Source: WHSW01 sp963722175
GTDB taxonomy: Bacteria; Actinomycetota; Thermoleophilia; Solirubrobacterales; 70-9
Assembly (NCBI GenBank): GCA_963722175.1
Contig: CAVRKA010000003.1
Coordinates: 536,029-600,028, forward strand
Direction: 5' to 3'
DNA: 64,000 nucleotides
Under the pieces are notes generated by a model. The model saw nothing but the letters and a program-made list of their open reading frames with translations, was not told the origin of the DNA and made no database searches. The position numbers and the translations under genes are program-made. Positions 40,773 through 49,253 of the stretch are shown here, one piece after another (positions within the stretch are counted from its first letter, which is position 1; every line of letters starts with the position of its first letter).

Positions 40773-42701
40773 ATGACCGCAACTGAACTTCGGCACACCA
40801 CGGTTGAGCCACTCTCGCGCCGGCACGAGCTGTCGCCCGGCATCAACCCGTTCCCGCAAATCGCCGACTACGCCTTCCTGTCGGATTGCAACACCACGGC
40901 GTTGGTCGCGCCGAGCGGGAACGTCGAATGGCTGTGCCTTCCCCGTATGGACTCGCCGAGCGTCTTCGGCGCGATCCTCGACCGCGACGCGGGCGGCTTC
41001 CGCCTCGGCCCAGCCGACGCGATGGTCCCCGCGGCGCGCCGCTACCTGCCCGGGACGATGGTCGTCGAGACCAGCTGGGTCGTCAAGGGCGGCGGCTGGC
41101 TGATCGTCCGCGACGCGCTGCTGATCGGGCCCTGGCACCACACCGACGAGCGCTCGGACGCCCACCGCCGCACGCCCACCGACTACGAGGCCGAGCACGT
41201 GCTGCTGCGCACGATCCGCTGCGTCAACGGCGAAGCGCAGGTGGTCCTCGACTGCCACCCGCGGTTCAACTACGGCGTCGACCAGGCGGTCTGGGACTAC
41301 GCGGACGACGGTTACGGCGAGGTCGTCGCCGCCGACCCCGGCTCCGGGGTCAAGCTACGGCTGACGAGCGACCTGCGCCTGGGGATCCAGGCCGGCCGGG
41401 CGACGGCACGGCACCTGATGCGCGAGGGCGAGACCGCCTTCGTCTCCCTGTCGTGGAACCACCATGAGCCGCCGCGGACCTACGAGGACGCCTACGCGCG
41501 CCAGGTCTGGACCGCCCATCACTGGCAGCGCTGGCTCGATCACGGCGACTTCCCCGACCATCCGTGGCGCGAGCACCTCCAGCGCTCGGCCCTGACCCTG
41601 AAGGGCCTCAGCCACCAGCCGACCGGGGCGCTCGCCGCGGCCGCGACCACCTCGCTGCCCGAGACCCCCGGCGGCGAGCGCAACTGGGACTACCGCTACT
41701 CATGGATGCGCGACTCGACCTTCGCGCTCTGGGCCTTCAACACGCTCGGGTTCGAATGGGAGGCCGACGACTTCTTCGAGTTCCTCACCGACATCGCGGC
41801 CGAGGGCGAGGAGCTGCAGATCATGTACGGGATCGGCGGCGAGCGGCGCCTCGACGAGCGGGTCCTCGACCACCTCGGCGGCTACGAGGGCGCCCGCCCG
41901 GTGCGGATCGGAAACGGGGCGTACGACCAGCGCCAGCACGACGTCTGGGGGGCGATCCTGGACGCGATCGCGCTCCAGGTCAACTCGCGCGACCAGCTCG
42001 ACGGGACCGTATGGCCGAACATCGTCGCCCTGGTCGAGCAGGCGATCGCCCACTGGCGCTTGCCGGACAGCGGGATCTGGGAGGTCCGCGGAGCACCGCG
42101 CCACTTCACCTCCTCGAAGCTCTTCTGCTGGATCGCCTGCGACCGCGGCGCCCGGCTCGCGGCACTGCGCCAGGACGCCGAGCTCGTGGCCCGCTGGCGC
42201 GCGATCGCCGACGAGATCCACGCCGACATCTGCGCCAACGGGGTCGACGAGCGCGGCGTCTTCGTCCAGCACTACGAGGCCGATGCGCTCGACGCCTCGC
42301 TGCTGCTGATGCCGCTGATGGGCTTCCTGCCGTCCGACGACCCGCGGATCCGCAACACGGTGCTGGCGATCGCCGAGGAGCTCACGGAGAACGGGCTCGT
42401 GCTCCGCTACCGCGTGGAGGAGACCGACGACGGCCTCTCCGGCGAGGAGGGAAGCTTCCTGATCTGCTCGTTCTGGCTCGTCTCGGCGCTGGTCGAGATC
42501 GGCGAGCTCGGGCGCGCCCGGGCCCTGTGTGAGCGGCTGCTGTCACACGCCAGCCCGCTCGGCCTGTTCGCCGAGGAGCTCGACCACCACTCGAGCCGCC
42601 ACCTCGGCAACTTCCCACAGGCGTTCACGCACCTGGCCCTGATCAACGCGGTCGTGAACGTGATCCGCGCCGACCAGGAGCTCGCGGAGGCGCTCCGGTG
42701 A
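40773..42701 (+). CDS. Glycoside hydrolase family 15 (glucoamylase/trehalase-like)
   Basis: A 642-residue cytosolic enzyme that would release glucose from alpha-glucosides or hydrolyse trehalose. N-terminal beta-domain: INPFPQIADYAFLSDCNTTA and GNVEWLCLPRMDSPSVFGAI. The catalytic (alpha/alpha)6 part has GGERNWDYRYSWMRDSTFAL, DSGIWEVRGAPRHFTSSKLF and EEGSFLICSFWLVSALVEIG, the last two containing the likely catalytic Glu pair. Actinobacterial members include a GH15 trehalase. ATG 40773 has TAGGTT 6 nt upstream, so it is probably leaderless. Its stop overlaps the zwf start: glucose release and its oxidation are coupled in one operon. Confidence 0.9.
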   Translation: MTATELRHTTVEPLSRRHELSPGINPFPQIADYAFLSDCNTTALVAPSGNVEWLCLPRMDSPSVFGAILDRDAGGFRLGPADAMVPAARRYLPGTMVVETSWVVKGGGWLIVRDALLIGPWHHTDERSDAHRRTPTDYEAEHVLLRTIRCVNGEAQVVLDCHPRFNYGVDQAVWDYADDGYGEVVAADPGSGVKLRLTSDLRLGIQAGRATARHLMREGETAFVSLSWNHHEPPRTYEDAYARQVWTAHHWQRWLDHGDFPDHPWREHLQRSALTLKGLSHQPTGALAAAATTSLPETPGGERNWDYRYSWMRDSTFALWAFNTLGFEWEADDFFEFLTDIAAEGEELQIMYGIGGERRLDERVLDHLGGYEGARPVRIGNGAYDQRQHDVWGAILDAIALQVNSRDQLDGTVWPNIVALVEQAIAHWRLPDSGIWEVRGAPRHFTSSKLFCWIACDRGARLAALRQDAELVARWRAIADEIHADICANGVDERGVFVQHYEADALDASLLLMPLMGFLPSDDPRIRNTVLAIAEELTENGLVLRYRVEETDDGLSGEEGSFLICSFWLVSALVEIGELGRARALCERLLSHASPLGLFAEELDHHSSRHLGNFPQAFTHLALINAVVNVIRADQELAEALR

Positions 42702-44155
42702 ACGCCGCCGGACCACAGGTCGTCGTCCTGTTCGGCGCCACCGGCGACCTCGCCCGTCGCAAGCTCCTGCCCGGGATGCTGCATCTCTTCGACAGCGGGC
42801 TGGTGCCTGACCTGGAGGTCGTCGGCACCTCGCTCGAGCAGCTCGACGACGACGGCTTCCGCGAGCTCGCCCGCGACTGCTGCCGCGAGTTCGCCCACGA
42901 TGGCCTCGACCTCGAGTCGCTCGAGGCCTTCGCCGCGCGCCTGACATACGTGCCGCAGGCCGCCGGCGCCACCGGGCTGAGGTCCGCCGCCCACGACGCC
43001 CAAATGCGGCTCAGCGGCGATCCGGGGCTCCTTCACTACCTCAGCGTCCCGCCCACGGCCGCCGCCGGGGTCGTCGAGACGATCCGCGAGGCGGGCCTCG
43101 TCGCCGGTTCGCGGGTCGTCGCGGAGAAGCCGTTCGGCACCGACCTCGCCAGCGCCCGCGAGCTCAACGCGACCATGCACAGCGTCTTCGATGAGTCCCA
43201 GATCTTCCGGATCGACCACTTCCTCGGCAAGGAGGCCGCCCAGAACGTGCTCGCGTTGCGGTTCGCCAACGGCCTGTTCGAGCCAATCTGGAACCGCAAC
43301 CACATCGACCATGTGCAGATCGACGTCCCCGAGACGCTGGGCGTCGAAGAACGTGCCGGCTTCTACGAGGGGACGGGGGCCTTCCGCGACATGGTGGTCA
43401 GCCATCTGCTCCAGGTGCTCGCGTTCGTCGCCATGGAGCCCCCGACCTCGCTCTCACCGGACGCGATCAGCGTCGAGAAGAACAAGGTCTTCGACTCGCT
43501 GCGGCCGATCGACCCGGCCGAGGTCGTCCGCGGTCAGTACGAGGGCTACCGCTCGCACCCGGGCGTCGATCCCGAGTCGCAGACCGAGACCCTGGTCGCG
43601 CTGCGCGCCGAGGTCGACAACTGGCGCTGGTCGGGGGTGCCGTTCTACCTGCGGACCGGCAAGCGGCTCGCCGAGGGGGCGCGGATCATCTCGATCGCGT
43701 TCCGCGAGCCGCCGAAGAGCATGTTCCCGGCGGGTTGCGGAGTCGGCGACTACGGACCCGACCACCTGACCTTCGACCTCGACGACTCCTCGCGGCTGTC
43801 GCTGTCCTTCTACGGCAAGCGGCCGGGCCCGGGGATGGAGCTCGACAAGCTCAGCATGCAGTTCTCGATCGCCGAGACCGGGGGCAAGGTCAACGTCCTC
43901 GAGGCATATGAGCGGCTCATCCTCGACGCGATCAACGGCGACGCGACGCTGTTCACGACGGCGGACGGGATCGAGCGTCTGTGGGAGGTCTCCGCGCCGC
44001 TGCTCGAGGACCCGCCGGACCTGGTCCCCTACACGCAGGGCTCCTGGGGCCCGGACGCGGTCCACGACGTGATCGCGCCACGCCACTGGCGGCTGCCGTT
44101 CGAGCGCCGCTGGCGCGAAGCGCGAGCCGCCCGGCCGCTGGAGGCGGTCCGATGA
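42698..44155 (+). CDS. zwf: Glucose-6-phosphate 1-dehydrogenase
   Basis: A 485-residue cytosolic NADP(+)-dependent enzyme catalysing the first step of the oxidative pentose phosphate pathway. It has the coenzyme motif GATGDLARRKLLPGM and the active-site signature FRIDHFLGKEAAQNVLALRF, where the Asp-His pair and Lys act in catalysis and substrate binding, plus YEGTGAFRDMVVSHLLQVL. Length is family-normal. GTG start at 42698 overlaps the GH15 stop. No gnd, pgl or opcA lies nearby. Confidence 0.95.
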   Translation: MNAAGPQVVVLFGATGDLARRKLLPGMLHLFDSGLVPDLEVVGTSLEQLDDDGFRELARDCCREFAHDGLDLESLEAFAARLTYVPQAAGATGLRSAAHDAQMRLSGDPGLLHYLSVPPTAAAGVVETIREAGLVAGSRVVAEKPFGTDLASARELNATMHSVFDESQIFRIDHFLGKEAAQNVLALRFANGLFEPIWNRNHIDHVQIDVPETLGVEERAGFYEGTGAFRDMVVSHLLQVLAFVAMEPPTSLSPDAISVEKNKVFDSLRPIDPAEVVRGQYEGYRSHPGVDPESQTETLVALRAEVDNWRWSGVPFYLRTGKRLAEGARIISIAFREPPKSMFPAGCGVGDYGPDHLTFDLDDSSRLSLSFYGKRPGPGMELDKLSMQFSIAETGGKVNVLEAYERLILDAINGDATLFTTADGIERLWEVSAPLLEDPPDLVPYTQGSWGPDAVHDVIAPRHWRLPFERRWREARAARPLEAVR

Positions 44156-44646
44156 GCTCCGAGCGCTCGAACGGCCGCGCCCCCGCGACGCGCCCGCGGG
44201 TCGCCAGGGGCGGGATGCTGGTCGCCGGCGGCGGCTTCGCCGGCGGCCATGTCGCCCGCGGCCTCGGCGAGGCGACGGTGGTCAACCCGACCGTCGTCGA
44301 CCTCTGGACGAAGATTCCGGGCGCCGACCTGGTCGCCGGCTCGGTCGTCGACCTCGACCCCGAGCGGCGGATCGCCGTCGTGAGCTCCGAGGGCGGGCGG
44401 CTGACGATCGCCTACGCCGAGCTCATCGTCGCGGTCGGCCCCGACTCCGACGCTCCGGCCGCGCGACTCGGACTGCCGCTCGACGGACGGGGCCGGGTGC
44501 GGGTCGACGAAACGCTGCGGGTGATCGGGACGCCCCATGTCTGGGCGCTCGGCGACTGCGCGGCCGCGCCCGCCGACGGCGACGTGATAGGTGTGGCGAA
44601 CCGCCTCGCGCGCCACCTGCGAGGCAACGAGAGGAGCCACAGATGA
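44152..44646 (+). CDS. Miniature NDH-2-like FAD protein lacking the NADH-binding domain
   Basis: A 164-residue protein built from pieces of a type II NADH dehydrogenase/pyridine nucleotide-disulphide oxidoreductase. It has the FAD dinucleotide motif MLVAGGGFAGGHVARGLG, then the strand TIAYAELIVAVGPDSDAPAA, and goes directly to the second FAD motif VWALGDCAAAPADGD and ANRLARHLRG. The central NADH domain (with its own GGGxxGVE), present in the usual proteins of about 400 residues, is missing, and no frame interruption explains the loss. ATG 44152 overlaps the zwf stop and its own stop overlaps the ABC gene start, so it is maintained inside a coupled operon. It may bind FAD without using NADH. 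Confidence 0.72.
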   Translation: MSSERSNGRAPATRPRVARGGMLVAGGGFAGGHVARGLGEATVVNPTVVDLWTKIPGADLVAGSVVDLDPERRIAVVSSEGGRLTIAYAELIVAVGPDSDAPAARLGLPLDGRGRVRVDETLRVIGTPHVWALGDCAAAPADGDVIGVANRLARHLRGNERSHR

Positions 44647-45380
44647 CACCGGCGGCGATCACGGTCGAGCGCCTGCGAATCCAGCGAGGGACGAAGGTGG
44701 TCCTCCCCGGGCTCGACGTCGAGATCCCGGCGGGGCGGATCACCGGCCTGCTCGGGCCGAGCGGCTCGGGCAAGACGACGTTCCTGCGCGCGATCGTCGG
44801 CGTCCAGGAGCTGCTCGGCGGTACCGTGACCGTGCTCGGCGAGGAGGCCGGTTCGCCTGCGCTCCGGCGGCAGGTCGGCTACATGACCCAGGCTCCGTCG
44901 GTCTACGCCGACCTCTCGGCCGGCGAGAACCTGGCGTTCTTCGCCAGCGTGCTCGGGGTCGGTGAGCCGGAGATCGAGCGGGCGCTCGACATCGTCGGCA
45001 TGGGCGCCGAGCACGACCGGCTCGTCGGCGAGATGTCCGGCGGCCAACGGACGCGCGTGTCGCTGGCGACGACGCTGCTGGCGAGCCCGAAGGTGCTGGT
45101 CCTCGACGAGCCGACCGTCGGCCTCGATCCGGTGCTGCGCGACGACCTCTGGCGCACCTTCCGCGAGCTGGTCGACGGCGGGGCCACACTGCTCATCTCC
45201 AGCCACGTCATGGACGAGGCCGAACGCTGCGACTCGTTGCTGCTGATGCGCGAGGGCGAGCTGCTGGCCACCGAGACCCCCGCCGAGCTCTGCGCTCGCA
45301 TGGCGGCCGCGAACGTCAGCGAGGCTTTCGTGCGCCTCATCCACGAGCGAGATCAGCGGGACGGGGAGGCACGGCCGTGA
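44643..45380 (+). CDS. ABC transporter ATP-binding protein
   Basis: A 245-residue ATPase for an ABC-2 type exporter. Walker A is GPSGSGKTTF, the signature is MSGGQRTRVSLA, Walker B VLVLDEPTVGLD, and the switch His is in ISSHVMDEAERC. The sequence is closest in style to the DrrA/NodI/CcmA group. The ATG overlaps the preceding stop by 4 bp, and its stop overlaps the permease start by 4 bp. Substrate not readable; linkage to the sugar/zwf genes may be only operonic. Confidence 0.92.
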   Translation: MTPAAITVERLRIQRGTKVVLPGLDVEIPAGRITGLLGPSGSGKTTFLRAIVGVQELLGGTVTVLGEEAGSPALRRQVGYMTQAPSVYADLSAGENLAFFASVLGVGEPEIERALDIVGMGAEHDRLVGEMSGGQRTRVSLATTLLASPKVLVLDEPTVGLDPVLRDDLWRTFRELVDGGATLLISSHVMDEAERCDSLLLMREGELLATETPAELCARMAAANVSEAFVRLIHERDQRDGEARP

Positions 45381-46111
45381 GCGGGCGGATCACCCTCGCC
45401 GTGGCCGACCGCGTCCTGCGCCAGCTGCGCCATGACCCGCGGACGATCGGCCTGCTGCTCGTCGTTCCCGTCGTGCTCCTCGTCCTGGTCCGCTACGTGA
45501 TCAACGACGCCGAGGAGTTCGGGCGGATCGGGATCCCGCTGCTCGGGCTGTTCCCCCTGATCACGATGTTCCTCGCGACCAGCATCACGATGCTGCGCGA
45601 GCGAACCACCGGGACGCTCGAGCGGCTGATGACGATGCCGATGGCGAAGTTCGACCTGCTCGCCGGCTACGCGATCGCCTTCGGCGCACTCGCGGCCCTG
45701 CAGGCGGGAATCGTCTCCGCGGTCGGGTTCGTCTTCCTCGATCTCGACGCCGGCCATTCGGTGGCGCTCGTGATCGCGCTGGCGATCGCCAACGGCCTGG
45801 TCGGGATGTCGCTCGGCCTGTTCGTCAGCGCGTTCGCGAAGAGCGAGTTCCAGGCGGTGCAGTTCATGCCGGCGTTCCTGCTTCCCCAGATCCTGCTCTG
45901 CGGGCTGTTCACGCCGCGCGACGAGATGGCGCCGGCGCTCGACACGCTCAGCGACTTCCTCCCGATCACCTATGCGTTCGACGCGCTCTCGCGAGCGGCG
46001 GGCTCGGCGGCCCTGGGATCCGAATTCGCGCTCGACCTCGTCGTCGTCGTCGGCACGATCGTGCTCGCCCTGGCGGGCGGGGCGGCGACGCTGCGCCGGC
46101 GGACGCCGTGA
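45377..46111 (+). CDS. ABC-2 type transporter permease
   Basis: A 244-residue membrane protein with six helices: TIGLLLVVPVVLLVLVRYVI, PLITMFLATSITMLRERTTG, a helix after DLLAGYAIAFGALAALQAGI, and so on, with the ABC-2 family end near LPITYAFDALSRAAGSAALG. It pairs with the upstream ATPase through a 4-bp overlap. Last gene of the GH15-zwf operon; 22 bp further the convergent lipoprotein gene ends. Confidence 0.9.
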   Translation: MSGRITLAVADRVLRQLRHDPRTIGLLLVVPVVLLVLVRYVINDAEEFGRIGIPLLGLFPLITMFLATSITMLRERTTGTLERLMTMPMAKFDLLAGYAIAFGALAALQAGIVSAVGFVFLDLDAGHSVALVIALAIANGLVGMSLGLFVSAFAKSEFQAVQFMPAFLLPQILLCGLFTPRDEMAPALDTLSDFLPITYAFDALSRAAGSAALGSEFALDLVVVVGTIVLALAGGAATLRRRTP

Positions 46112-46133
46112 GCGTCACCGCGCGGCGGTCGGG

Positions 46134-46664
46134 TTATCCCTGCGGGTCGACGTCCTTCGCGCACTCGTCAAGGCCGAGCTCGCGCGCGTTCTGATCGTTG
46201 TCAACCGAGTTGAGCTCGTCGAGCAGCGACTGCACCTGCTGCTCGTCGCCCGCCTCGGCGGCCGCCTGCAGCTCCTTGGTCTGTTCGATCTGGTCCGCGG
46301 CCTGCGTGACGTACTCGTCGAACGTCGCCTGCAGCTCCGCTGGCGGCGTCAGCGCCTGGAAGCTCGCCAGCGCCGGCTCGGTGACCTCGAGCCCCTGCGA
46401 CGCGAACGTCGCGAGGCCGTCGAGGTCGTCGGCCGTCGGAGCCTGAAGGGCCGCGATGCCGCTGTTGACGTCGGCGCAGATCGCGTTTCCCTGCGAGACG
46501 AACTCCTCCTCGGTCAGCGCCACCCCGCCGGTGCCGCTTGCACCGCTTGCACCGGTCGCATCCGTCGTCTCGTCGTCGCCCCCGCAGCCGGCGATCGCGA
46601 GCGCGGCGATCGCCGCGGCGGCAAGGCCGAAGGGCCGGGCTCGGTTACTCGGTGGCACCACCAT
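46134..46664 (-). CDS. Small Ala/Gln-rich helical lipoprotein
   Basis: A 176-residue exported lipoprotein: signal PFGLAAAAIAALAIAGC with lipobox AIAGC at about residue 27, an acidic Thr/Gly linker, and a helical domain LTEEEFVSQGNAICADVNSG, then PPAELQATFDEYVTQAADQI and QLQ-type heptads. This pattern, with ICADVN and PP-(A/D)EL-ATFDEY, is frequent in secreted helical-bundle proteins of Thermoleophilia, of unknown function. ATG 46664 was chosen because it best fits the signal peptide; TAGACT lies 10 nt upstream, suggesting a leaderless mRNA. Confidence 0.78.
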   Translation of the reverse strand: MVVPPSNRARPFGLAAAAIAALAIAGCGGDDETTDATGASGASGTGGVALTEEEFVSQGNAICADVNSGIAALQAPTADDLDGLATFASQGLEVTEPALASFQALTPPAELQATFDEYVTQAADQIEQTKELQAAAEAGDEQQVQSLLDELNSVDNDQNARELGLDECAKDVDPQG

Positions 46665-46713
46665 GCGCGGCCGCAGTCTATTGGTGCGAGGCCCCACGAG
46701 CTAGGGTCCGCCC

Positions 46714-47499
46714 ATGCCTCGACTGTCGGAGATCGGCGGCAAGCGAGCTCCGTTCTTGCGCTGGTCGTTCTGGCGCATGGCGCTCGGGATGAGGCACCTG
46801 CGGACGCACTGGCAGGTCGGGGACGGCCGCGAGGAGGCGCTCGCCGAGCACGTCACCGCAAGCGCGGCGGGCGGCGACCTCGACGGCGCGATTCGCGCGA
46901 TCGACGAGTTCTGCTACCGCGACCGGATCATGATCAACGTCGGCGACGAGAAGGGCGAGATCCTCGACGCCGCGATTCGCCGGGCCGCCCCGCGTCGCCT
47001 GCTCGAGCTCGGGACCTATTGCGGCTACAGCGCGCTGCGCACCGTTCGGGTGATGGCGGACGAGGCCCACCTCTGCTCGATCGAGTTCAGCCCCGCCAAC
47101 GCCGAGATCGCAGGGCGGATACTCGCTCACGCCGGGGTCGCGGACCGGGTCACGATCGTGGTCGGCACGCTCGGCGACGGTGGCCGCACGATCTCAGCCC
47201 TCGAATCCGAGCACGGGTTCGAGCCCGCCTCGCTCGACTTCGTGTTCCTCGACCACGACAAGGCCGCGTACCTGCCCGATCTCGAGCGCATCGTCGACCA
47301 CGGCTGGCTCCGCACGGGAGCGGTGGCCGTCGCCGACAACGTCAAGTTCCCGGGCGCGCCCGCCTATCGCGCCTACATGCGCGAGCACGAGGGCCGCGAC
47401 TGGCGGACCACCGAGCACGCGACCCACGTCGAGTACCAGACGATGATCAAGGACCTCGTGCTCGAATCCGAGTACCTCGGAGCCCCGGCGCGCCCCTGA
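46714..47499 (+). CDS. Class I SAM O-methyltransferase, catechol O-methyltransferase-like
   Basis: A 261-residue methyltransferase. COMT landmarks in order: RIMINVGDEKGEILDAAIRR, the SAM motif LLELGTYCGYSALRT, SIEFSPANAEIAGRILAHAG, the metal/catalytic Asp region FLDHDKAAYLPDL and VADNVKFPGAPAY. These match mammalian-type COMT well, so the substrate is probably a catechol or similar diol, with Mg2+ bound by the DHD/DN residues. A basic 30-residue N-terminal extension precedes the core. TAGGGT lies 6 nt before the ATG, so it is probably leaderless. The 3' end overlaps the convergent DCC1-like gene by 53 bp. Confidence 0.9.
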   Translation: MPRLSEIGGKRAPFLRWSFWRMALGMRHLRTHWQVGDGREEALAEHVTASAAGGDLDGAIRAIDEFCYRDRIMINVGDEKGEILDAAIRRAAPRRLLELGTYCGYSALRTVRVMADEAHLCSIEFSPANAEIAGRILAHAGVADRVTIVVGTLGDGGRTISALESEHGFEPASLDFVFLDHDKAAYLPDLERIVDHGWLRTGAVAVADNVKFPGAPAYRAYMREHEGRDWRTTEHATHVEYQTMIKDLVLESEYLGAPARP

Positions 47500-47905
47500 G
47501 CGCCCGCTCGCGCTCGCCAACCCGCTCGGCCGCTCGTCGCTTGAGGCCGGCCGGCACCAGCCGCGAGAGCTGTGCTCGGTGAGCGGCGACCGACCGGTAT
47601 CCGCGTTCGGCGAGCCGGGGGAACCGCGCGCAGACGGCGGCCGGGAAGCGCCCGCCCGGCAGCAGCCGGAGCAGCGGCGCGAGGGCGGCGCCACCGGAGC
47701 GCCGTTCGCCGGTCGGGGAGATCAGGTGCCAGGAGGCGATCCGCTCGGCGGGGGTCAGGTCGCCGAGCAACTCGTCGGCTTCAGGGCGCTGCAGCGCGAT
47801 CGGCTGCAACGTCCGGGCGCGATCCCAGCGCAGCAGGCCCGCCAGCAGCCACTGGCAGAAGCCGCAGTCGGCGTCGTAGAGGATCGCCCAGGTGCTGTTC
47901 GCCAC
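47447..47905 (-). CDS. DCC1-like thiol-disulfide oxidoreductase family protein (DUF393)
   Basis: A 152-residue protein of the DUF393 family. The signature YDADCGFCQW (DxxCxxC) is at residues 10-19, followed by the typical RPEADELLGDLTPAERIASW and ISPTGERRSGGAALAPLLRL. The CxxC suggests thiol redox activity, unproven for the family. GTG 47905 was chosen because the family match starts there; TACCGT is 7 nt upstream, implying a leaderless mRNA. The last 53 bp are antisense to the end of the COMT-like gene, and the encoded Arg/Gly-rich tail appears to be a by-product of that overlap. Confidence 0.85.
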   Translation of the reverse strand: MANSTWAILYDADCGFCQWLLAGLLRWDRARTLQPIALQRPEADELLGDLTPAERIASWHLISPTGERRSGGAALAPLLRLLPGGRFPAAVCARFPRLAERGYRSVAAHRAQLSRLVPAGLKRRAAERVGERERALRGAPGLRGTRIRARGP

Positions 47906-47930
47906 CCGACCAACGGTAGATGCCGCGCCC

Positions 47931-49253
47931 CTATGGCCCGTCCGCGGCCTGAATGCGGGTGTTGGTCCCGTCTGAGCGCATCCACGTGGCGATCGCGTCG
48001 CCGCCGGCGTCGACACCGACCTGGGGGTCCGACGCGTCCTGGCCGGGGTCGGAGAGGTTCGACACCGCGCTCAAGGCACCGGCGGCGCTGCGGGCACGAG
48101 CCTGGACCCGGAACTCGCCGACGAACCCGCGGTACCAGGTGAAGACCGCGTCGCCGTCCGAATCGACATCGACCTGGGGACCGAACGCGTTCCGGCCGGA
48201 CGCGGAGAGGGTCTGCACGCCGCTCAGGACGCCGACCGCGGAGCGGGCCCGGGCCTGTGCCAGATCGTTCGTCCCGTCACGGCGCACCCAGGTGAACACC
48301 GCGTCGCCGTCACCCTCGACGGCGACCTGCGGGCTGAAGGCCGGCTGCCCGGGAGCCGAGAGGGTCTCCACGGCGGTCAGAGCGCCGCCGGCCGAGCGCG
48401 CCCGGGCCTGGATCCGGTTGTTCGCCCCGTCGAAGCGCACCCAGGTGAACACGGCGTTGCCGTCGTCATCGACCGCGACCTGGGGGTCGCCGGAGGGCTG
48501 CCCTGGAGCCGAGAGCGTCTGCACGGCGCTCAGGACGCCGGCGGCCGAGCGCGCCACGGCCTGGACCCGCTGGTCGGACCCGACGGGGCGGTGCCAGGTA
48601 ATTACGGCGTCGCCACCCGGATCGACCGCGACCTGGGAGGCGAACGCGCTCTGCCCGGCCGCGGAGAGGTTCTGCACGGCGCTCAGGGCACCGGCGGCCG
48701 AGCGCGCCCGGGCCTGGATCCGGAAGTGCGCTCCGTCCGAGCGCGTCCAGGTGAACAGCGCGTCCCCGTCGGGGTCCACCGCGACGTGCGGCTGGACCCC
48801 ACTCGCCCCGCCCGCGGAGAGGTTCTGCACGGCGCTCAGGGCACCGGCGGACGAGCGGGCGCGAGCCTGGATCCGGTCGCTGGTCCCGTCGAAGCGCAGC
48901 CAGGTGAAGACCGCGTCGCCGTCGGCGTCGACCGCGACCTGCGGGCTCGACGCGTCCTCTCCGGCCGCAGAGACGTTCTGCACGGCGCTCAGGGTGCCGG
49001 CGGCCGACCGCGCCCTCGCCTGGATCCGGTCGTTGGTCCCGTCCGAGCGCACCCAGACGAAAACCGCGTCGCCGTCGGCGTCGACCGCGACCTGGGGGCT
49101 TGACGCGTCCTCTCCTGCCCCGGAGACGGTGACCGGTGCCGTCCACACCGCCCCGGCGAGCGCCGGGGCCAAGAGCCCGACAGCGAGCACCGCGCAGAGC
49201 CACGCCGGGAGGCCGTTCGCCCTCTCCGCCCTCGGCGAAGGTGGATCCTCCAC
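47931..49253 (-). CDS. Secreted protein of eight ~50-residue tandem repeats
   Basis: A 440-residue exported protein with a signal peptide (LPAWLCAVLAVGLLAPALAG) followed by eight head-to-tail repeats of about 50 residues. Consensus: PQVAVDADGDAVFTWVRSDG, then TNDRIQARARSAAGALSAVQ, then NLSAAGQ. Each repeat has the beta-strand-rich, Asp/Gly-turn pattern of propeller-like or WD40-like blades, and eight copies would close an eight-bladed propeller. No anchor or catalytic residues are seen. GTG start at 49253 overlaps the stop of the upstream gene by one base, so it is the last gene of a leftward operon of secreted proteins. Function unknown. Confidence 0.8.
   Translation of the reverse strand: MEDPPSPRAERANGLPAWLCAVLAVGLLAPALAGAVWTAPVTVSGAGEDASSPQVAVDADGDAVFVWVRSDGTNDRIQARARSAAGTLSAVQNVSAAGEDASSPQVAVDADGDAVFTWLRFDGTSDRIQARARSSAGALSAVQNLSAGGASGVQPHVAVDPDGDALFTWTRSDGAHFRIQARARSAAGALSAVQNLSAAGQSAFASQVAVDPGGDAVITWHRPVGSDQRVQAVARSAAGVLSAVQTLSAPGQPSGDPQVAVDDDGNAVFTWVRFDGANNRIQARARSAGGALTAVETLSAPGQPAFSPQVAVEGDGDAVFTWVRRDGTNDLAQARARSAVGVLSGVQTLSASGRNAFGPQVDVDSDGDAVFTWYRGFVGEFRVQARARSAAGALSAVSNLSDPGQDASDPQVGVDAGGDAIATWMRSDGTNTRIQAADGP
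47940..49110 (-). repeat. Eight-copy tandem coding repeat, ~150-bp period
   Basis: The QVAVD-coding segment recurs at about 49085, 48935, 48785, 48635, 48485, 48335, 48185 and 48035, a period close to 150 bp. DNA identity between copies is high enough to see by eye (for example GTCGACCGCGACCTG in several copies), suggesting recent duplication or gene conversion. It is coding, not a CRISPR. Confidence 0.8.

Noticed and set aside
47940..49110. Evenly spaced repeats considered as a CRISPR array
   Set aside because: The period is about 150 bp, the whole unit repeats without unique spacers, and it encodes an in-frame protein repeat; no cas genes are near.
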